Below are positions 58,360-64,000 of a DNA stretch of 64,000 bases, one piece after another. The notes under the pieces were generated by a model. The model saw only the letters and a list, made by a program, of their open reading frames with translations. It made no database searches and had not been told where the DNA came from. Positions within the stretch are counted from its first letter, which is position 1; the number at the start of each line of letters is the position of its first letter. The stretch is from Hypholoma sublateritium FD-334 SS-4. Taxonomy: Eukaryota; Basidiomycota; Agaricomycetes; Agaricales; Strophariaceae. A program made the translations under genes and the position numbers. The stretch is from contig KN817528.1 of assembly GCA_000827495.1 (NCBI GenBank), forward strand, positions 1 to 64,000, read 5' to 3'.

Positions 58360-60833
58360 CTACAATCCGTAGGTCCCCTTGATGAGATCTGCAGCCCTTT
58401 CGGCAATCATATAAAGCTGCGCTTGTGGGAAACCTTCAACGGCGAATGGCTTACAAAAGTAGTGGGTTAATGCGACCTTCGGCGAAAAAGCAACTCCAAG
58501 GCAACTTACAAGGATGGAGGCATCTACGATGCGCAACCCCGAGACATTCTTAACCCGAAGGTCCGGACCAACGACACCACTACGATCAGTCACCTTGGAA
58601 ATCTTAGCTGTACCGACAGGATGTTTAATCGTAACAGTGGCAGCCCGGATAAAGCTCTCGATTGAGCTATCGGAGGTCAGATTAACCCCGTTCAATGGTG
58701 GCCCCCCGATGAAACCATTCCATGCTGGAGTGCTGAAGAACTCATTCAATGACCTGACCGCCTGGATGCTGGTGGCGATGTCGAAAGGAGTAGACAAGAA
58801 TGCGGGGTCGATGAGCGGGTGGTCGAACGCAGAGGCAGACGCCAAAGTAATCGAGCCGCCTAGCAGTGATATAGTCAGTGCAACGATGCAGCATAAAGTA
58901 GAATGCAGCACGTACGAGATGTTGGAGTCTGTAACACCACGGATACCGACATCCAATTTCCATCGGTCGGCGCTACTTGGTTAGGATTGTTAATGAAAAT
59001 AGGCTCAATCAATGTATTAGACAATCGTGGGGCTCCAAGCTAATATTTATTCTCACCAAGAACGAGAACTGATAATGTGGTGAACCAGGTCCAGCAGACG
59101 GGTCGCCAAATTGTTTCAATATACTGGAAGACGATGGTAGTCGCAAAAATCCGATGGTGTTTATAAGACAATCGCTTGCAAGAAGACCAGTCTTTGAAGC
59201 AGCGTATTGCGCTATTGCCCCTCCCAAGGCCGTTTCATCGTTCAGGATGGGAGAAAGCGTTTGCGCACCGGTAACGGTGTTCTGAAAAAAAAAGATTGGC
59301 TGATCTTGCAAGTTCTGGCCAACGTCCGACACGTTAACAATTGTCTTTATACCGAGTTTCTGAAGCTGCGGTGCTGGCCCAATTCCCGACAGCATAAGGA
59401 GCTGAGGAGTTCCTACGGTCCCTGCTGATAGGATGACTAGGGACCGAAAGCAATAAGTTCCTTGAATTTCAATACACTTGAAATTCTCTACCTTCCTTGT
59501 TCGCGAAAAGTGTGATAGGGGTGTCTAAATAAAACTACTGTTTCAGTGACAGCAGATGGTGGGCAAAGATTTATACGCATACCAGAAGCGTTTTTTGCCA
59601 CCTGCACACCCGTAAACGCAGAGGATTTATTAGCCTGAACCAAATTAATGGCTTGCGTTTGAACAAGAAGGTCTAAGTTGGGACGAGAGAGTGAAGGAGT
59701 GAGATATGCGGTGGCCCCGCTGCTTCGGACTGAATTCCCGACAGTGCTTTGCATCCATCCTGGATTAGAAAATTGTCAACATTCGCACGTAAAGGTAAAC
59801 AATACGATACGAACCGAACCCCAAACCATTCCCTGAATTCAGGTCGAGATTGAAGGGGAATTTAGTTGGAGATTGCTGCGTAGTTTGCATCACCCGAAGG
59901 TCAATATCGGAGATATTTCCAGTTATACTAGTCAAGATGGGACCGTCCCCGTGAACGTAAGGATTTATTTTCCCAACGGTTGACGTATTATCCCATGCAG
60001 CAACGTGGCTCTCGCTCTGCAGAATAGCGTTAGAAGTTATGATCTAGAACGAGACATGTACAGTTTACCTTTAATGCATAATCAAACATATAGTTCCACG
60101 ACCACCCAATATCCCCTGAAACGGATGCCAAGCGATTGAAATCGTCACTAGGACCACGCAAATATACCAAATTATCTATATACAGATAGAAGGTTGCAAA
60201 ATAGTCATACCATAGCCAAGAAGTACTCACTGAGTGCACTACTTCCCCCAACAACGAATCCACGAGGATATGCCATACTGCGATTATTAAGCGCAGCCTA
60301 GGAGAGAGAAAGGAACGTTCAAATGTTGATCACAGGCAAATGAATTTGCACGAGTTATACGCACCTGATTGACTGTGGTGTAATTCCAGTCAAATTGCGT
60401 TCCTACGCCTTGACCTGCAAAGAAAGGCACCTTGAGGACACTTAAATCGGGCTGGCCGATATCGCTGTACGCAAGTCAGATGATGTTGGTTCCAAAGTTC
60501 AATTCAGCGGGCGGTACTCACGAAAAGCCAGCCTCGATGACGAGCACTTTCACTTTAGGGTTCTCTGTCAATCTCGCAGCAATGACAGATCCCGCCTATT
60601 GTATGGCTCAGAAATAAGGCAAGCCATCTAAATGACCCCAACTTGCCGTTCCAGCTGTGTGGAGAGCTAATTCAGTACGTGGATTCGCTAGAAATCATGT
60701 TGGAATACTCACCTCCCACCACAATGAAATCATACGACGTCGAGCTCACATTTCGAGCATCAAAGTACACCGTCGCAAAGCAAGTAGTAAAAAGAATAGA
60801 TAGCCATAAACAGAGAAGGGGAGCACTGAACAT
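58360..60833 (-). CDS. Secreted GMC oxidoreductase (aryl-alcohol-oxidase-like), altered active site
   Basis: FAD-dependent oxidase/dehydrogenase of the GMC family, extracellular. Start [18 protein letters not shown] at 60833 gives a signal peptide. The dinucleotide-binding motif [19 protein letters not shown] is assembled across two introns, the second a GC-AG intron. Further blocks: [37 protein letters not shown], the second GMC signature [20 protein letters not shown], and [12 protein letters not shown]. The intron after SPHYQFSFL joins to [17 protein letters not shown] and keeps frame. Near the C-terminus [10 protein letters not shown] keeps the first catalytic His. The second position, normally His in an HTQ or HPQ motif, is Phe here ([15 protein letters not shown]; codon 58431-58429). 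It ends LIKGTYGL; about 580 residues. Activity is therefore uncertain. Confidence 0.9.
60596..60646 (-). other. GC-AG intron in the GMC gene
   Basis: The exon ends GGA ACG, the intron begins gcaagt and ends atag, and the next exon begins GCG GGA TCT. Only this choice restores GAGTAGSV; the nearest GT donor breaks the frame. Confidence 0.75.
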
Positions 60834-61926
60834 GCTGCGATAGTGGATGGTTGGACTTCCTCTGAACCAACGTTTTATATCTTTGCCCCATGTGATGTGC
60901 CTGTTAATTCGTCTGATGCAGGCACTTTCTATATATACCGACATGTCCAGATAACTGCAATCTAATTATATTTGGTGTCTAGGTACTCAGGTGGCATTAT
61001 ATCAAAAAGTGTACAATCTGTCTAATTCATCTTGATCCGAGTCGTTTTGCACGTTTCGATTTGCCTAATCTAGCATTCAAATCATAGCTCAGTGACCTGA
61101 CTTTTTGCTCGACTAGTTCTCAAAATCATCGAGCCTACTAGCAAGATTGCGCGGAATTAGCAGTTCGTTCTGACTGTTTATTTAGCGACCGTTCGCATCA
61201 AAAGATCTATTACCGTCCATGCCCTAGGCGGCGTGGAGACTCATCAAACCTCTCGGTGGCAACCCAAACAGAATGCCGTGCCGGAGATGTTGGTATCTGT
61301 TTGTGGTTTGTGATCTTCACTGGACCAAGGTAACGCGATCGAATTAGATCAAGTCGATCAACTTCATATTTTGACTCTGACAGCGTCGAGAGTGTCGACT
61401 TTCAGGTCCTGGAGCACGCTACATAGGGGCCAAGAGGTATTTTCTCTTCTCGCAAATGTCCGGCCTAGAAATGTCACTACGAGAATGCTGTGAAGTATCA
61501 TGCAGGGCATCGCGCATAGATGTTCATGCTATAACTTAACTATAAGCGAAAAGCATCTAGCGATCGATCGTTACTGGCGGGCAGAAAGATACTGACGGGC
61601 CGAAGGAACTTGGAAGGAACCCGCAATCATAAACCACTTGTTTCGAGTTCGACTTGATGGAGATCTACATACGGCATTTGTTTAACTGTCACGCGGTACA
61701 TGGTCAGGCATCTTCAGTTCTTGCGTCCTCCAGAGAAAGAAGCAGCCTGCGTAAGCTGGGCGAAACGGGTGCGCACCGTTTTCTGCTTGGCCTAAAATAT
61801 AACCACTTAGCTGTGAATTGATTCGTCGTCTCGTTCACTGTCATTTCGATTAGCTGAATTTGATTACTGTTACAATAAGGGTACAACAATGAATATCCCG
61901 ACGCGCAGACGGCGCCCAATAGGTCA
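60834..61926. other. Intergenic, GMC gene to DUF6534 gene
   Basis: Apart from the TATA motif near 60875, nothing recognisable. It holds the 3' flank of the DUF6534 gene. Confidence 0.55.
60873..60879 (-). promoter_or_regulatory. TATA box of the GMC gene
   Basis: TATAAAA on the minus strand about 40 bases before the ATG at 60833. Confidence 0.5.
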
Positions 61927-63530
61927 TCAAACCCGCTCCTTAAAATTACTCCTAGTGGTGAGATCGTCTTGAATGTCGGTTGATACGTGTATAACAGTTT
62001 TATCGCGATCCGTGTCCCGACTGTAGTAATTTGCGCGCAGTGAAAGCTGATGAGAGTCGACTCCTTCTGTAGTATTGATTCCATCGCTAGGTACATGCGA
62101 AGAACGAGCGCGAAGCCTTCCGTTTAGCGTTGCGAGAACGACGTTCGAGTATCTGTAGGACATATTAGTTTATATTTTGATCGTTCGACAGGGGGGAAAC
62201 GCGTACAATTTTCCGAGTAGTAAAGCCCTGGTGAAGGTCCAGTATAAATTATTTGAGTAAAGATTCAGAAGCTGAATGACGTACGGGACTTCGTGAACAA
62301 AATTTGTGTCCATCTTAATGAACAAAATCAACTCCGCCAACGCAGTAACGGCAGTGATAGCACCAGTCTCGACGGTGTGGATGATTAGCTTGGTAATGAG
62401 TGAATCAGTCCGCTTGAAAGCCGATGAGCTTCGCGCCGCCGTCAACTGTCGAGATTTCACGGTGAGGAAAATATTACACGGTGGAGGAGGTGCGTACTTA
62501 CGATCCAGATCATACTGCCTGCGATTAGGATGTCACAGACAAAGCTACCAGACAGCCAGATCTTTGAAAAACTTCAGATTCGCTGTCCTTTCTTGCACAG
62601 ACAAATCAACGCACTTTGACGACTGGAGTGAGCGCCGCGAATTGCTCAATATTGCTTGCAAGGGCAAACTAGGATGGCTTAGCAAAAAGTAGGCCAAGAA
62701 GCCATTTGACACACTTGCCTTGATTCCACCTGCGAAAGCACTACTTGACTGGAGCAAGGCCACCTATGCTAGGGTATTAGATATACTATCGTTGACGGTT
62801 ACTTCAAGCACCATAGTTTGCTCACCACCACAACCAACATCGACAAACAATGAGCCACTATGCTGTCGGGTTTTAGCACCCATATTCGCCTATAGCACAT
62901 GTGAGGCGATTCCAAAAACAGCTTTGAAGGAAATTACCATGCAAAGAATAATTGTACAATGGCCGACACTATTAAAAGGCGGCGGTTAGAAAGCTCCAAA
63001 ATATAACTGCATTCAACGACGTACCGAGACCTGTCATAATCGGAATTGTTACACCCGACCAGGAGAATCCGGCAAAGACGGTTGGATCACCCCATCCCGA
63101 GACCAGAATTCCCCAAGCAAAACTTGTGGCGAATACACTTTGGATCGTGTCGAGGGTAAAGAGAGTGTACACTGACCAACATAAGGTCAAAAAAACTAAA
63201 ACTACAATTCAATGGATTACTCACCGAGGATCTTAATCCCTAGCCGTTCTCTAGGAAAGGACTGGGAGAAGTTGTCTACGCCGAGGCCGAGTATTAGCAT
63301 TAGGATAGTGTACAAGAGGACATAAATCAGAGTAACTTACAGACCTGGAGAGCCAATATTCCATAAAATCCCCAATTAAGAATGGAACCTATTAGCTAGT
63401 GCAAATTAGATTCAGTATATATGACCGGTAGATGGAGTATCGTACAACTGGTCCTGTGCTATCTGCGACTCAGTATCAGAGCTGTATGTAATGTGTGAAC
63501 GACTCACAAAAGAACGTAGGGGGAAGTCAT
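61927..63530 (-). CDS. Seven-TM-type DUF6534 membrane protein
   Basis: Basidiomycete-specific polytopic membrane protein of unknown function. Start MTSPYVLL at 63530. The exon after the first introns reads STGPV, then IGSILNWGFYGILALQV, and the next gives NFSQSFPRERLGIKIL. The diagnostic block is VYTLFTLDTIQSVFATSF to AWGILVSGWGDP, then FSWSGVTIPIMTGL, VSAIVQLFFA-WRIWVL and GSMIWIL. TKLIIHTVETGAITAVTAL, FIKMDTNFVHEVP and YVIQLLNLYSNNLYWTFTR follow. The cytoplasmic tail (NGRLRARSSHVPSDG onward) ends RSNFKERV. About nine short introns. The join between exon 1 and the STGPV exon and the exons between 62540 and 62880 are uncertain. A TATATAA motif lies about 50 bases upstream. Confidence 0.78.
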
Positions 63531-63577
63531 CTCAGGGGCGCTCTACTAGTTCGATGGGCGCGCAGCCCTTCTGCCGC

Positions 63578-63586
63578 TTATATAAA
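63578..63586 (-). promoter_or_regulatory. TATA box of the DUF6534 gene
   Basis: The near-palindromic cttatataaag gives TATATAA on the minus strand about 50 bases before the ATG. Confidence 0.5.
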
Positions 63587-64000
63587 GAACCTCGCTTGTC
63601 TGACTAACATTTGCACGAAGCTGGCCTTCGAAATTTGAAGCCTTTTTCACACCGAGCGAATAATGTAGATGGCGTGCACGTGAGAGATCGATTACAAGGA
63701 GATCTTCTCACATTCGTTTGATTGAGCATGGTTGTGCTGCTACTTTTAGTAGTCTTGGTTGACAAAGCCTCCGTCCCTCGTGGGCGAAGTGATATCTGGC
63801 AATATTCTCAGACGTACAGCGGCCAGCCAGCGTAGTGACATACAGTAATCGATAGTCGCTAACGCCACGCTCCACTGCATTGCGCTGACATATAAATATT
63901 TTTCAACCAGGGAGTATAACCAGTCGCCCATTACAGTCTGCACCCATTAGAACCTACAAACAACCTACGAGAGTCGCGGACTGATCTATTTTTCAGTGGT
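63587..64000. other. Window-end intergenic sequence
   Basis: Upstream region of the DUF6534 gene; no other gene can be supported before the window ends. Confidence 0.5.

Noticed and set aside
58980..59075. Apparent frameshift in the GMC gene after SPHYQFSFL
   Set aside because: Using the acceptor at attgag (53-nt intron) extends the next exon to start PIFINNPNQ and the frame closes, so the gene is intact there.
1..64000. CRISPR arrays, rRNA, operons, ribosome binding sites
   Set aside because: The window is eukaryotic nuclear DNA. No regularly spaced repeats or rRNA sequence were seen.

Overview
The window is nuclear DNA of a filamentous basidiomycete, most likely a wood-decay agaricomycete. 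Genes are packed with short GT-AG introns (about 45-70 nt) and dozens of small exons. The gene families also fit: tandem A1 aspartic proteases with GPI-type tails, a sedolisin-type tripeptidyl peptidase, a GH128 glucanase, a GMC oxidoreductase, an MpaB-type oxygenase, a DUF6534 membrane protein and a DUF2235 hydrolase. I cannot name the species from sequence alone. Scattered Ns in the first 1.2 kb show draft sequence.

Layout. 0-2 kb: a possible decayed element bounded by 21-bp inverted repeats. 2.1-4.9 kb (-): secreted tripeptidyl peptidase. 4.9-8.2 kb: non-coding, with two diverged ~450-bp direct repeats. 8.3-11.5 kb (-): a four-TM MARVEL-like protein and a Mid2/Wsc-like single-TM sensor. 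12.7-25.0 kb (+): five consecutive paralogues of a two-finger C2H2/C2HC protein family, the most distinctive feature here. 26.8-29.9 kb (+): YEATS2-like chromatin reader. 30.3-41.1 kb: a strikingly GC-rich segment with GH128, ERG24 (sterol C-14 reductase), a conserved unknown protein, a decayed sixth zinc-finger copy, a DUF2235 hydrolase and, at its right edge, a truncated acetate kinase fragment. 41.5-45.9 kb (-): two tandem aspartic proteases. 46.7-50.6 kb: a stand-alone SRA-YDG (methylated-DNA reader) gene convergent with an Hst3/Hst4-class sirtuin. 52.3-52.9 kb (-): small mitochondrial-type protein. 54.4-63.5 kb (-): MpaB-like oxygenase, GMC oxidoreductase and DUF6534 protein.

How the genes fit together. 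Secreted degradation (tripeptidyl peptidase, two aspartic proteases, GH128, GMC oxidase) and chromatin/DNA regulation (zinc-finger array, YEATS2-like, SRA, sirtuin) dominate, but there is no single pathway cluster. The candidate undescribed system is the zinc-finger array. All five copies share a basic block, a first C2H2 finger cut by a phase-1 intron at one identical codon, and a compact C2HC second finger. The sixth copy at 37.2-37.7 kb keeps that intron but has lost its reading frame. The abrupt base-composition change at about 41.09 kb coincides with the cut end of the acetate kinase fragment, so a rearrangement or an assembly join there needs testing.

Gene models were spliced by eye. 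Starts and stops were checked for ATG and stop codons; internal exon edges are best estimates unless stated.
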